A stretch of DNA of 64,000 bases from CAWHJN01 sp963829705 (lineage in GTDB: Bacteria; Bacteroidota; Rhodothermia; Rhodothermales; BA12). The DNA lies in NCBI GenBank assembly GCA_963829705.1, contig CAWHJN010000005.1, positions 1,612,001 through 1,676,000 on the forward strand. The letters are read 5' to 3'. Every line of letters begins with the position of its first letter. Within the stretch, counting starts at the first letter, position 1. A program made the translations under genes and the position numbers. The notes beneath the pieces were generated by a model. It worked only from the letters and a program-made list of their open reading frames with translations. It did not search any database and was not told the DNA's origin. Of the stretch, positions 8,207-15,718 are shown piece by piece.

Positions 8207-8764
8207 TCAGAGGTTCTCGTCGAAAATGCGGTCGCGGCGGGCCTCCATGCCCGCGATGACGCGGGCGAGGTGCGCGTCGAAGTCCACGCCCAGCGCCTCC
8301 GCGCCTGCGTACACGTCGTCGCGGCTGACGGCGGCGGCGAAGGCCCGGTCTTTGAGCTTTTTCTTGACAGACTTCGGCGTCATGCCCACGATGCCCGTCG
8401 GGCGCACGAGCGCCGCGGCGGTGATGAGACCGGCAAGTTCATCGACGGCGAACAGCGTCTTCGCCATGCGCGTCGTGCGGGCCACGCCGGTATACAGGGC
8501 GTGCCCGAGAATCGCCTCGCGGATCTCCTGGGGGTAGCCGAGTCGTTCGAGTTCCTTCACCCCCACGTACGGGTGCGCGTCGGTGGAAGGGTGCTTCTCG
8601 TAGTCCATGTCGTGCAGCAGCCCGGCGATGCGCCAGGCCTCCACGTCCTCGCCAAAATGCTGCGCGTACGCCTCCATCGCCGCCTCGACGGCGTAGGCGT
8701 GCCGCCGCAGGCTGGCCGTCTCGGTCCATGCGTGGAAAAGCGCGAGGGCGTCGTCGTAAAGCAT
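8207..8764 (-). CDS. HD-domain metal-dependent hydrolase
   Basis: A 185-residue single HD-domain protein. The metal-binding residues are visible as His in LRRHAYAVEAAM and the HD pair in GLLHDMDYEKHP, with the downstream HAL and the Asp in FAVDELAGL. Similar stand-alone HD proteins are annotated as predicted phosphohydrolases. The conserved TPKSVKKKLKDRAFAAAV segment is typical of this subgroup, which is found beside RNase Y-like and DUF445 genes in several phyla. It abuts the DUF445 gene with no gap. The physiological substrate is unknown. Confidence 0.85.
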   Translation of the reverse strand: MLYDDALALFHAWTETASLRRHAYAVEAAMEAYAQHFGEDVEAWRIAGLLHDMDYEKHPSTDAHPYVGVKELERLGYPQEIREAILGHALYTGVARTTRMAKTLFAVDELAGLITAAALVRPTGIVGMTPKSVKKKLKDRAFAAAVSRDDVYAGAEALGVDFDAHLARVIAGMEARRDRIFDENL

Positions 8765-8885
8765 CAGGAAGGTGGGGTTTCAGAGGTCGGATTTCGGGGT
8801 CGGATCGCGAAATCGTAGGGGCGCAATTTATTGCGCCTGCCGTGATGCACTCCCACTTCCGCGTTCCGAGATCCGCGTTCCACTT
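8765..8885. repeat. REP-like palindrome and repetitive spacer
   Basis: This 121-base spacer holds GGCGCAA-TTTA-TTGCGCC (about 8819-8836), a perfect 7-base stem with a TTTA loop preceded by TAGG. It is flanked by G-rich words on the left (GTCGGATTTCGGGGTCGGA) and C-rich words on the right (TTCCGAGATCCGCGTTCC), giving the whole spacer an overall inverted composition. Similar GGGGCGCAAT-type palindromes recur in other GC-rich genomes; copy number here cannot be judged from one window. Confidence 0.55.
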
Positions 8886-9818
8886 TCAAAACACGTCGAT
8901 CAGGCTGAGGTGTTTGAGGTAGCGGCCGGGGTGGCGCTGGAAGTCGAGGAGCAGGCTGTCCACGCGGCTTACGGTGGTGTCGAGGCGGAAGTAGAGCGTC
9001 GAGTCGTTGAGGAGCATCCCGAGCGTGCCCTCGCCGTTCTCGACGCCCGCGAGGAGCGCGTCGAACGACTGCGCCGTGGTGTCGATGCGCCCCAGGCTGC
9101 CGTCGAGGCGGCGCAAGAGGGCGTTGACCTGCGTGACGGCCAGCGTCAGCGAGTCGCGGTTGGTAGCCGTGAAATCGCGCAGGTCGCCCGTGAGGGCCTC
9201 GGTGTTCTGGAGCGTCGTCTCGAGCGTGGCCGACTGCGCGCGCAGCAGGGCGTTGAGGGCGTTCGTCGTCTGGCGCAGCCCGGTGAGGGCGAGGCGCAGG
9301 TCGCTGTTGGGGTCGGCGATGAGCGCCTGCACGGCCTGCGTGGCGAGGGCCGCCTGGAACAGCAGCGTATCGGTGCGCGCGGTGATCGACGGCACGCGGC
9401 TCGTGAGCGTGCCGAGCAGGTCGGTGGCGGGCGCGGCGGGCACCTCCGAGCCGGGCGCGAGCGGCGGCAGCGACGGATCGCCGGGGCTGAGCGTGAGCGT
9501 GACGCTGCCGAAGGTCGAGATGCCGCTGATGGACGCCACCGTGCCGGGGTACACCTGCACGCCGTCGTGCAGATCGAAATCCAGCCGGACGAGGCCGCTC
9601 TGGCTGTCGAGCACCACGTCTTCGACGCTGCCCACCGTCACGCCGCGCAGCCGCACCGCGCTGCCGGGCGTGATGCCGGAAGCCATTTCGAGCCGCGTAT
9701 AGAGCGAGTAGGAACCGGAAAAGAGCGGCAGCCCCTGAAAAAAGCGGATGCCGAACACGATCACGGCCAGCGTCGCCAGCAGCGTCAGGCCGACGGTCAG
9801 TTCACGGGTAAAGCGCAC
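8886..9818 (-). CDS. mlaD: MCE/MlaD-family lipid-transport protein
   Basis: A 310-residue protein with one N-terminal membrane anchor (LTVGLTLLATLAVIVFGIRFFQG) followed by the MCE beta-barrel domain (FSGSYSLYTRLEMASGITPGSAVRLRGVTVGSVEDV) and a long helical region rich in Thr, Leu and Ala. MlaD proteins form hexameric rings on the periplasmic face of the inner membrane and carry phospholipids between membranes. It is the last gene of the mlaE-mlaF-mlaD unit, 12 bases after the ATPase gene. The helical tail is longer than in Escherichia coli MlaD, as is common in Bacteroidota. Confidence 0.9.
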   Translation of the reverse strand: MRFTRELTVGLTLLATLAVIVFGIRFFQGLPLFSGSYSLYTRLEMASGITPGSAVRLRGVTVGSVEDVVLDSQSGLVRLDFDLHDGVQVYPGTVASISGISTFGSVTLTLSPGDPSLPPLAPGSEVPAAPATDLLGTLTSRVPSITARTDTLLFQAALATQAVQALIADPNSDLRLALTGLRQTTNALNALLRAQSATLETTLQNTEALTGDLRDFTATNRDSLTLAVTQVNALLRRLDGSLGRIDTTAQSFDALLAGVENGEGTLGMLLNDSTLYFRLDTTVSRVDSLLLDFQRHPGRYLKHLSLIDVF

Positions 9819-9830
9819 GGGCGAGGTGGG

Positions 9831-10586
9831 TCAGGCGGTGGGAAGGGCAGAGCCGATCTGGTATTCGTTGGCTTTGACGAACGCCATCAGCGTTTCGTCG
9901 TCGCTCGTGTGAAGTTCATCGAGCGTGCCCTGCCAGTGCAGGCGACCCTCGTAGATGAACGCCACGCGGTCGGCCACGCGCAAGACCGAGTGCATGTCGT
10001 GCGTGACGACGACGGAGGTGATGTTCATCCGGTCGCCGAGGTCTTTGATGAGCTCGTCGATGGTGTTAGACGTTTCCGGGTCGAGGCCGCTCGTGGGCTC
10101 GTCGTAGAGCACGTAGCGCGGTTCGAGCGCGATGGCGCGGGCGAGCGCGACGCGCTTCTGCATTCCGCCCGAGATTTCCGACGGTTTCTTGGCGCCTGCA
10201 TCGGGCAAGTGCACGAGGTCGAGGCATTCGTCCACGCGCTGCCGCAACGCCGCCTCGGACTGATGCGTGAAGGTGCGGAGCGGAAAGGCGACGTTCTCGA
10301 AGACCGTCATCGAGTCGAACAACGCGCCGCCCTGAAACAGCACGCCGAACTGCCGCCGCACCCTGCGAAGCTCGGCGTACGAGATGCGCGCGAGGTCGTG
10401 GCCGTCCACCGTGACCGTGCCCTGGTCGGGCGTCAGCAGCCCGATGGTGTGCTTGAGCAGCACGCTCTTGCCCGACCCCGACCGCCCGATGATGGCCAGC
10501 GTCTCGCCCTCGCGCACGTCGAGGCTGACGTTGCATAGCACCTCGCGTCCCTCAAACGACTTGCACAGGTTTTGAATGCGAATCAT
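9831..10586 (-). CDS. mlaF: ABC transporter ATPase, MlaF-like
   Basis: A 251-residue ATPase with Walker A GRSGSGKS, Q-loop LFQGGALFDSMTV, signature SGGMQKRVALARA, Walker B YVLYDEPTSGLDP and the switch histidine in VVVTHDMHS. The SGGMQKR signature and GGALFDS Q-loop are characteristic of MlaF/Ttg2A phospholipid importers rather than of other ABC subfamilies. It energises MlaE/MlaD-mediated lipid movement. Located between mlaE and mlaD, it is separated from mlaE by 94 bases that contain an inverted repeat. Confidence 0.95.
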   Translation of the reverse strand: MIRIQNLCKSFEGREVLCNVSLDVREGETLAIIGRSGSGKSVLLKHTIGLLTPDQGTVTVDGHDLARISYAELRRVRRQFGVLFQGGALFDSMTVFENVAFPLRTFTHQSEAALRQRVDECLDLVHLPDAGAKKPSEISGGMQKRVALARAIALEPRYVLYDEPTSGLDPETSNTIDELIKDLGDRMNITSVVVTHDMHSVLRVADRVAFIYEGRLHWQGTLDELHTSDDETLMAFVKANEYQIGSALPTA

Positions 10587-10602
10587 GGAAGATTTGTCAG
10601 GG

Positions 10603-10674
10603 GTCGTTGGTCATTTGTCAAGCGTAAAAACACTCGAATGCATTCTGAAAGTCTAACGGCAAATGTCCAACGAC
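10603..10674. repeat. imperfect inverted repeat between mlaE and mlaF
   Basis: GTCGTTGGTCATTTGTC (10603-10619) matches the reverse complement of 10658-10674 at 15 of 17 positions, with a 38-base loop. It occupies most of the 94-base spacer inside the operon. No terminator T run follows. Confidence 0.6.
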
Positions 10675-10680
10675 TATCGA

Positions 10681-11445
10681 CTAAAGAAGCAGAATCGCCA
10701 GCAGCAGATCGGCCAGCAGGATGAACACGCACGCCGTCACCGCCGCTTCCGTCGTGGCCCGGCCCACGCCCTCGGCACCGCCGCGCGTGTAGTAGCCCTT
10801 GAAACACGCCACGCTCGTGATGACGAAGCCGAAGGTGATCATCTTGATGACCCCGAACCACGCATCGAACGGACGGAAAAATTCGCGTGCGCCCTGGACG
10901 AACTCGCCCCGCGACAGGAAGCCGCCCAGATCCGCGACGAGAATCGAGCCGCCGATGCCGACGACGCACGAGACGACGTAGAGCACGGGAAACATCACCA
11001 CGCCTGCCAGAATGCGCGGCAGGATGAGGTAGCCCACCGAGTTGAGCCCCATCGACTCCAGCGCGTCGATCTGCTCGGTGACGCGCATCGTGCCCAGCTC
11101 CGCCGCGATCCGCGCGCCCACGCGCCCGGCAAGGATAAACGCAGGCACGACGGCCCCGAGTTCGAGAATGATCGACGGCGCGACGATGGAGCCGATGACG
11201 GACGCCGGAATAAACGGCGAGACGAGCTGATACGCCGCCTGCACCGTCGTCACCGCGCCCGAGAACAGCGACGCGAGCGCGACGATGGGGATCGACTCGT
11301 AGCCGATGCGCTGCGTCTGGATCAGGAAGTTCTGGCCGTAAGTGCGCCCTTCGTGCAGCGACGCGAACGCCCGGCTCATGAGCAGGACGAAGCGGCCAAA
11401 CGTCTGGATGGGCGACAGCGCGCGCGCGGCGAGGGCCGAAAGCAT
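10681..11445 (-). CDS. mlaE: MlaE-family ABC transporter permease
   Basis: A 254-residue permease of the MlaE/DUF140 family. Five or six hydrophobic segments are visible, along with the family core ELGAVVPAFILAGRVGARIAAELGTMRVTEQIDALESMG, which is strongly conserved. The ATG at 11445 gives the usual length (about 255-260). The same frame stays open for another 395 codons antisense to radA, but that is a GC-rich shadow and was excluded. It is the first gene of the mla unit. A TATCTTTT box lies 23-30 bases upstream. Confidence 0.95.
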   Translation of the reverse strand: MLSALAARALSPIQTFGRFVLLMSRAFASLHEGRTYGQNFLIQTQRIGYESIPIVALASLFSGAVTTVQAAYQLVSPFIPASVIGSIVAPSIILELGAVVPAFILAGRVGARIAAELGTMRVTEQIDALESMGLNSVGYLILPRILAGVVMFPVLYVVSCVVGIGGSILVADLGGFLSRGEFVQGAREFFRPFDAWFGVIKMITFGFVITSVACFKGYYTRGGAEGVGRATTEAAVTACVFILLADLLLAILLL

Positions 11446-11467
11446 GAACGGGGGTGAGGCGGAAAGA

Positions 11468-11475
11468 AAAAGATA
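11468..11475 (-). promoter_or_regulatory. possible -7 element of the mla operon
   Basis: The minus strand reads TATCTTTT 23 bases before the mlaE start codon, close to the TAnnTTTG consensus. No TTG was found at 19-21 bases upstream. Confidence 0.35.
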
Positions 11476-11622
11476 GACCGCGCCAGAACGCCGTGCGGAT
11501 CTGCCCGCCGAGAAAGGTCGCCCGTGGCGATGGTTCCACCTGCCGCGCCGGCGGCTCCGTGCTGACGCCGGGCTGTCACGCGGGCCGCGTACCTTGCGCG
11601 TTCCATCAACCCGACGACGCCC

Positions 11623-12993
11623 GTGGCGAAGACGAAAACGCTCTATGTGTGCCAGGACTGCGGCAACACCTCTCCGCGCTGGCTGGGCCAGTGCCCGGCC
11701 TGTGAAGCATGGAACTCGTTTGCCGAGGAGATCAAACCGGCGGCAAAAGCCCCCGCCATGCGCGGCGCCGCCGAAACCTCGCGGCGTGGACCCACGCGCG
11801 CGCCCCAGCGCCTGCGCGACATCACCCTCACCGACGAGTCGCGCCTCGTGACGGGCGTGCAGGAGTTCGACCGCGTGCTCGGCGGCGGGCTGATGCGCGG
11901 CTCGCTCGTGCTCCTCGCGGGCGACCCCGGCATCGGCAAGAGCACGCTCATGACCGAGATGGGCCGCTACCTGCCGGGCAAGAAGATTCTCTACGTCACG
12001 GGCGAAGAATCCATCCGGCAGGTGAAACTGCGCGCCGAGCGGCTGGGCGTCAACACCGACGCGTTCCTCTTGCTCGCCGAAACGGATGTCGAGGAAATCG
12101 TCGCCGCCGTCCACCAGACGCAGCCCGACGTGCTCATCGTCGATTCCATCCAGACGGTCTTCCGGCCCGACATCGAGAGCGCGCCGGGGTCGGTGACGCA
12201 GGTGCGCGAGTCCACGGCGACGCTCCTGCACACCATCAAAGCGCTCGAATGCCCGGCGTTTCTCGTCGGCCACGTCACCAAGAGTGGGCAGGTGGCGGGG
12301 CCGCGTGTGCTGGAGCACATGGTGGATACCGTGTTGCAGTTCGAGGGCGACCGGCACCACGCCTACCGCATCTTGCGCGCGACGAAAAACCGGTTTGGCT
12401 CGACCAACGAGATCGGCGTGTTCGAGATGCGCCCCACGGGCCTGGCCGAAGTCGTTAACCCCAGCGAGATTTTCCTGTCGGAGCGGCAGTACGGCGCGAG
12501 CGGATCGGCGGTCGTGTGCTCGCTCGAAGGCACGCGCCCGCTCCTCGTGGAGATTCAGGCGCTCGTGGCCGCGACTTCGTACCCGTCGCCGCAGCGCACC
12601 GCCACGGGCTTCGACGGCAAGCGCCTGCAAATGCTGCTCGCCGTGCTCGACAAGCGCGAGGGCCTGCGCCTCGCCACGCAGGACGTGTTCGTCAACGTCG
12701 CGGGTGGCGTGCGGCTCGACGAGCCCGCGGTCGATCTGGGCGTGCTCGTCGCCGTCGCCTCGTCCTTCCGCGACGTCCCCGCCGACACCGGGACGGTGCT
12801 GATGGGCGAAGTGGGACTCGGCGGCGAGTTGCGCGCCGTGAGCCAGGTGGAGACGCGCTTGAACGAAGCCGCCCGGCTAGGCTTCGAGCGCGCCGTGGTG
12901 CCGCAGAGCAACTTGAAAGGCATCCAGAAGCCGAAAAAGCTGGACGTCGTCGGCGCGAAGACGCTGCACGAGGCGCTGGCGGTGGTGCTATAG
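11623..12993 (+). CDS. radA: DNA repair protein RadA
   Basis: A 456-residue protein starting at GTG with the full RadA architecture. A C4 zinc finger (Cys10, Cys13, Cys24, Cys27) is followed by a RecA-like ATPase with Walker A GDPGIGKST (100-108) and the RadA-specific KNRFG motif (255-259). The C-terminal Lon-like domain carries RLDEPAVDLGVLVAVASS. RadA is a hexameric branch-migration helicase that helps RecA in recombination and replication-fork repair. It is divergent from the mla operon and followed by a 143-base gap. Length matches the family (about 455). Confidence 0.97.
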   Translation: MAKTKTLYVCQDCGNTSPRWLGQCPACEAWNSFAEEIKPAAKAPAMRGAAETSRRGPTRAPQRLRDITLTDESRLVTGVQEFDRVLGGGLMRGSLVLLAGDPGIGKSTLMTEMGRYLPGKKILYVTGEESIRQVKLRAERLGVNTDAFLLLAETDVEEIVAAVHQTQPDVLIVDSIQTVFRPDIESAPGSVTQVRESTATLLHTIKALECPAFLVGHVTKSGQVAGPRVLEHMVDTVLQFEGDRHHAYRILRATKNRFGSTNEIGVFEMRPTGLAEVVNPSEIFLSERQYGASGSAVVCSLEGTRPLLVEIQALVAATSYPSPQRTATGFDGKRLQMLLAVLDKREGLRLATQDVFVNVAGGVRLDEPAVDLGVLVAVASSFRDVPADTGTVLMGEVGLGGELRAVSQVETRLNEAARLGFERAVVPQSNLKGIQKPKKLDVVGAKTLHEALAVVL

Positions 12994-13136
12994 ACACGCG
13001 CAGAGCGTCGGCAGTCCCGCCTGCCGCCCGTGCGTGCAGCCTGCACCTTCCGGGGTTTTTACGTCAAGGGCGACGCGCCCACTGGCGTGGCACCGTAGGT
13101 TTGGCCTTCGCATCGACTCACCCGCTTTTCACCCCT

Positions 13137-14543
13137 ATGCAGCAGATCAAGTTTGGCACCGACGGCTGGCGCGCCCTCATCGCCGATACGTACACGTTCG
13201 AAAACGTCGAGATCGTCTCGCGTGCCACCGCGAAGTGGCTGCTCGACACGTACGAAAACCCGTCGGTGGCGCTCGGGCACGACACGCGCTTCGCGGGCCG
13301 CGCATTTTCGGAGCACAGCGCCCGCGTGTTCGCCTCGCACGGCGTCAGGGTGATTCTGGCCGAGACGTTCGCGAGCACGCCGGCCATCTCATGGGCCACG
13401 CTCGGGTACGGATGCAGCGCGGGCATCGTCATCACGGCCAGCCACAACCCGCCGTCGTACAGCGGCTTCAAAATCAAGGCGCACTACGGCGGCCCCGCCT
13501 CGCCCGCGATGATCGCCGAGGTCGAGAGCCGCCTCGACGCGAGCGGCGCGGGCAGCTACACGCTCCGGTCGTTCGACGATCTGAAACGCGACGGCCTCAT
13601 CGAGGAGCGCGACATCGTGGCGGATTACCTCGACGTGCTGCGCGAACGGCTCGACATCGACGCCATCCAGAAGAGCGGGCTGAAAATCGTCCACGATGCT
13701 ATGTTCGGGGCAGGGCAGGGGCTCGTGAGCCGCCTCGTGGGGCACCACAACGTGCTGCCGTTGCACCACGACCTCAACCCCGGTATGCACGGGCAGGCCC
13801 CCGAGCCCATCGAGAAAAATCTGGCAGAGCTGGCCGGTACTATCTCGCGCGAGGGCGCGGGCGTCGGGCTCGCCAACGACGGCGACGCCGACCGCATCGG
13901 CATGTACGACGAGCGCGGCGAGTTCGTGGACTCGCACCGGCTGCTGTGCCTGCTCGTCAAATATCTCCACCAGGAGCGCGGTCTGAGCGGCAGCATCGTC
14001 AAGACGTTCTCGACCACCCACATGCTCGACAAGATGGCCGAGAAGTACGGTCTGCCCATCGAGACGACGAAGATCGGCTTCAAGTACATCGGGGAGAAGA
14101 TCGTCGAGGGCGATGTGCTCGTCGGCGGCGAGGAGTCGGGCGGGATGGCAGTGAAAGGTCACATCCCCGAGCGCGACGGGGTCTACATCGGGTTGCTCGT
14201 CGTCGAGATGATGGTCAAGCGCGGCAAGAAACTGTCGGAGCTGGTCGAGGAGCTCTTCGACGAGTTCGGTCCGCACTACGCGCCGCGCCTCGACGTGCGG
14301 ACGACGAACGAGAAGAAGGAGGCCGTCCTCGAAAAGCTGGCACAGGGCGGTTTGACGGAAATCAACGGCCAGAAGGTGACGCGCCTCGACACGCTCGACG
14401 GTTTCAAACACATCACGCCGGAGGGCTGGTTGCTGGTGCGCCCGAGTGGCACGGAGCCCGTTCTGCGCGTCTATGCCGAGGCAGATTCGATGGAGAAAGC
14501 CGACGCCATGATCCACGACGCCGCCCGGCAACTGGGCGTGTGA
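13137..14543 (+). CDS. phosphoglucomutase/phosphomannomutase family enzyme
   Basis: A 468-residue alpha-D-phosphohexomutase. The catalytic phosphoserine is Ser102 in TASHNPP; the metal-binding loop is NDGDADR (247-253), the sugar-specificity loop is GGEESGGMA and the phosphate-binding loop is RPSGTEP. The ATG at 13137 follows a spacer and starts with the family's FGTDGWRA. It interconverts hexose 1- and 6-phosphates for cell-envelope or glycogen precursors; phosphoglucomutase versus phosphomannomutase cannot be settled by eye. An exact TAnnTTTG match (13096-13103) sits 33 bases upstream, but without a -33 TTG. A DUF2279 gene follows after 14 bases. Confidence 0.93.
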   Translation: MQQIKFGTDGWRALIADTYTFENVEIVSRATAKWLLDTYENPSVALGHDTRFAGRAFSEHSARVFASHGVRVILAETFASTPAISWATLGYGCSAGIVITASHNPPSYSGFKIKAHYGGPASPAMIAEVESRLDASGAGSYTLRSFDDLKRDGLIEERDIVADYLDVLRERLDIDAIQKSGLKIVHDAMFGAGQGLVSRLVGHHNVLPLHHDLNPGMHGQAPEPIEKNLAELAGTISREGAGVGLANDGDADRIGMYDERGEFVDSHRLLCLLVKYLHQERGLSGSIVKTFSTTHMLDKMAEKYGLPIETTKIGFKYIGEKIVEGDVLVGGEESGGMAVKGHIPERDGVYIGLLVVEMMVKRGKKLSELVEELFDEFGPHYAPRLDVRTTNEKKEAVLEKLAQGGLTEINGQKVTRLDTLDGFKHITPEGWLLVRPSGTEPVLRVYAEADSMEKADAMIHDAARQLGV

Positions 14544-14557
14544 CCTTGTCCGTATCT

Positions 14558-15634
14558 ATGCTTCGACTTCTGCTTCTGTGCGTGTGGATGCTGCCGGTGA
14601 CGCCGGGGGCGCGGGCGCAGGTTTCCGACAATCCCGCTGCCGACTCGGCGCAGGTGTTCGTGGCACACGTGGGGTTGCTGGCGGCGCACGCCGAGCGGAG
14701 CGTGGTGCTGGCCGAGGCATCCGAGCCATGGACGGCGTTCGAGGACACCAGCGACACGGCCTCCGTTGCCGCACGGACGTTCAAACCCGGCCGGTTCTAC
14801 GGAGGCGTGGGCGGCATCCTCGCCGCCGACGCGCTGGTGATGGCGGGGCTGTCGAGCCTCTGGTACGACGGCGACCACGTGCCCTTCCACTGGTACAAAC
14901 CCGCCCCCAGCTTCGACGATGGCTGGCTCGACGACTGGCACACCAACGTGCAGCAGGACAAGCTCGGCCACCTGTTCGTCTCGTGGCAACTCGCCCGCGT
15001 CTTCGGGGCGTACGGACGCTGGGCGGGACTCACGAACAGGCAGGCGGGGTTGTTCGGCGGCGTCGTGAGTGCGGCGTTCCAGACGCAGATCGAGATCTTC
15101 GACGGCTTCGACGAGGCGTACGGCGCCTCGCGCACCGACATCGCGGCGAACGTCGTCGGCGGCGTGGTCGGTGGCCTGAAGGTGGCCTATCCCGAGAAAC
15201 TCGCCTGGTTCGACGCCAAGTACTCCTACCACATCTCGCCGTACTACGACGAGGGTGTGTCGGACAACGCCGTGCTCGGCTACCTCGGCAATGCCATCAA
15301 GGATTATGACGGCATCACGTACTGGTTCGTCATTCACCCATCGGAACTGGTGAGCGAGGAGGATCGGTGGCCCGAGTGGGTTTCGCTGGCGGTCGGGTAC
15401 AGCGGCACCAACCTGGCGCACGCCATCTCGGGGATGTCGGATCCGCGTAACAAGGGCCTGCCCAACGTCCACGAGCGGCAGCTTTTCCTGAGCCTCGACT
15501 TCGGCCTCATCGAGCGGCTGCCGCTGCCGAAGGTGCTGCGCCCGGTGCAGACGTTCTTCTCGTTCATCCACCTGCCCGCGCCTGCGCTTTCCATCGGCGC
15601 GGGGGGCAACCGCTGGTACTGGCTCTACTACTGA
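14558..15634 (+). CDS. DUF2279 family protein, probably outer-membrane associated
   Basis: A 358-residue protein with an N-terminal signal peptide (LRLLLLCVWMLPVTPGARAQ). The recognisable core is DDWHTNVQQDKLGHLFVSWQLARVFGAYGRWAG and GVVSAAFQTQIEIFDGFDEAYGASRTDIAANVVGG, the DUF2279 (YfiM-like) pattern with a conserved DK-GH pair. It ends in an aromatic strand (GGNRWYWLYY) such as those that close outer-membrane barrels. Function unknown. A much longer open frame through the preceding gene exists but is a shadow; the ATG at 14558 directly after the mutase stop codon was chosen. Confidence 0.8.
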   Translation: MLRLLLLCVWMLPVTPGARAQVSDNPAADSAQVFVAHVGLLAAHAERSVVLAEASEPWTAFEDTSDTASVAARTFKPGRFYGGVGGILAADALVMAGLSSLWYDGDHVPFHWYKPAPSFDDGWLDDWHTNVQQDKLGHLFVSWQLARVFGAYGRWAGLTNRQAGLFGGVVSAAFQTQIEIFDGFDEAYGASRTDIAANVVGGVVGGLKVAYPEKLAWFDAKYSYHISPYYDEGVSDNAVLGYLGNAIKDYDGITYWFVIHPSELVSEEDRWPEWVSLAVGYSGTNLAHAISGMSDPRNKGLPNVHERQLFLSLDFGLIERLPLPKVLRPVQTFFSFIHLPAPALSIGAGGNRWYWLYY

Positions 15635-15662
15635 CGCGCCGTGTAAACGCGCCAGAGTGGGA

Positions 15663-15693
15663 TTGCGCCGCCCGCGTGGGGAAGATAGATTGG
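15663..15693 (+). promoter_or_regulatory. promoter of the Ser/Thr kinase gene
   Basis: TTG (15663-15665), 20 bases, then TAGATTGG (15686-15693), 25 bases before the ATG. This is the Bacteroidota -33/-7 arrangement with one mismatch in the -7 box. Confidence 0.5.
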
Positions 15694-15718
15694 TCTATCC
15701 TCCCAACCCCCCGATGGC

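Noticed and set aside
11446..12630. 395-codon upstream extension of the mlaE frame
   Set aside because: It is antisense to radA, whose zinc finger, Walker A and KNRFG motifs are intact. MlaE has its normal length from the ATG at 11445.
12994..13060. Possible terminator after radA
   Set aside because: GGCAG/CTGCC and GTGCA/TGCAC form only 5-base stems, and the TTTTT at 13066-13070 does not directly follow either. Too weak to annotate.
13034..14557. Upstream part of an 866-codon frame ending at 15634
   Set aside because: The first 508 codons overlap the phosphohexomutase in another frame and are Arg/Gly-rich without a motif. The real DUF2279 gene starts with a signal peptide at 14558.
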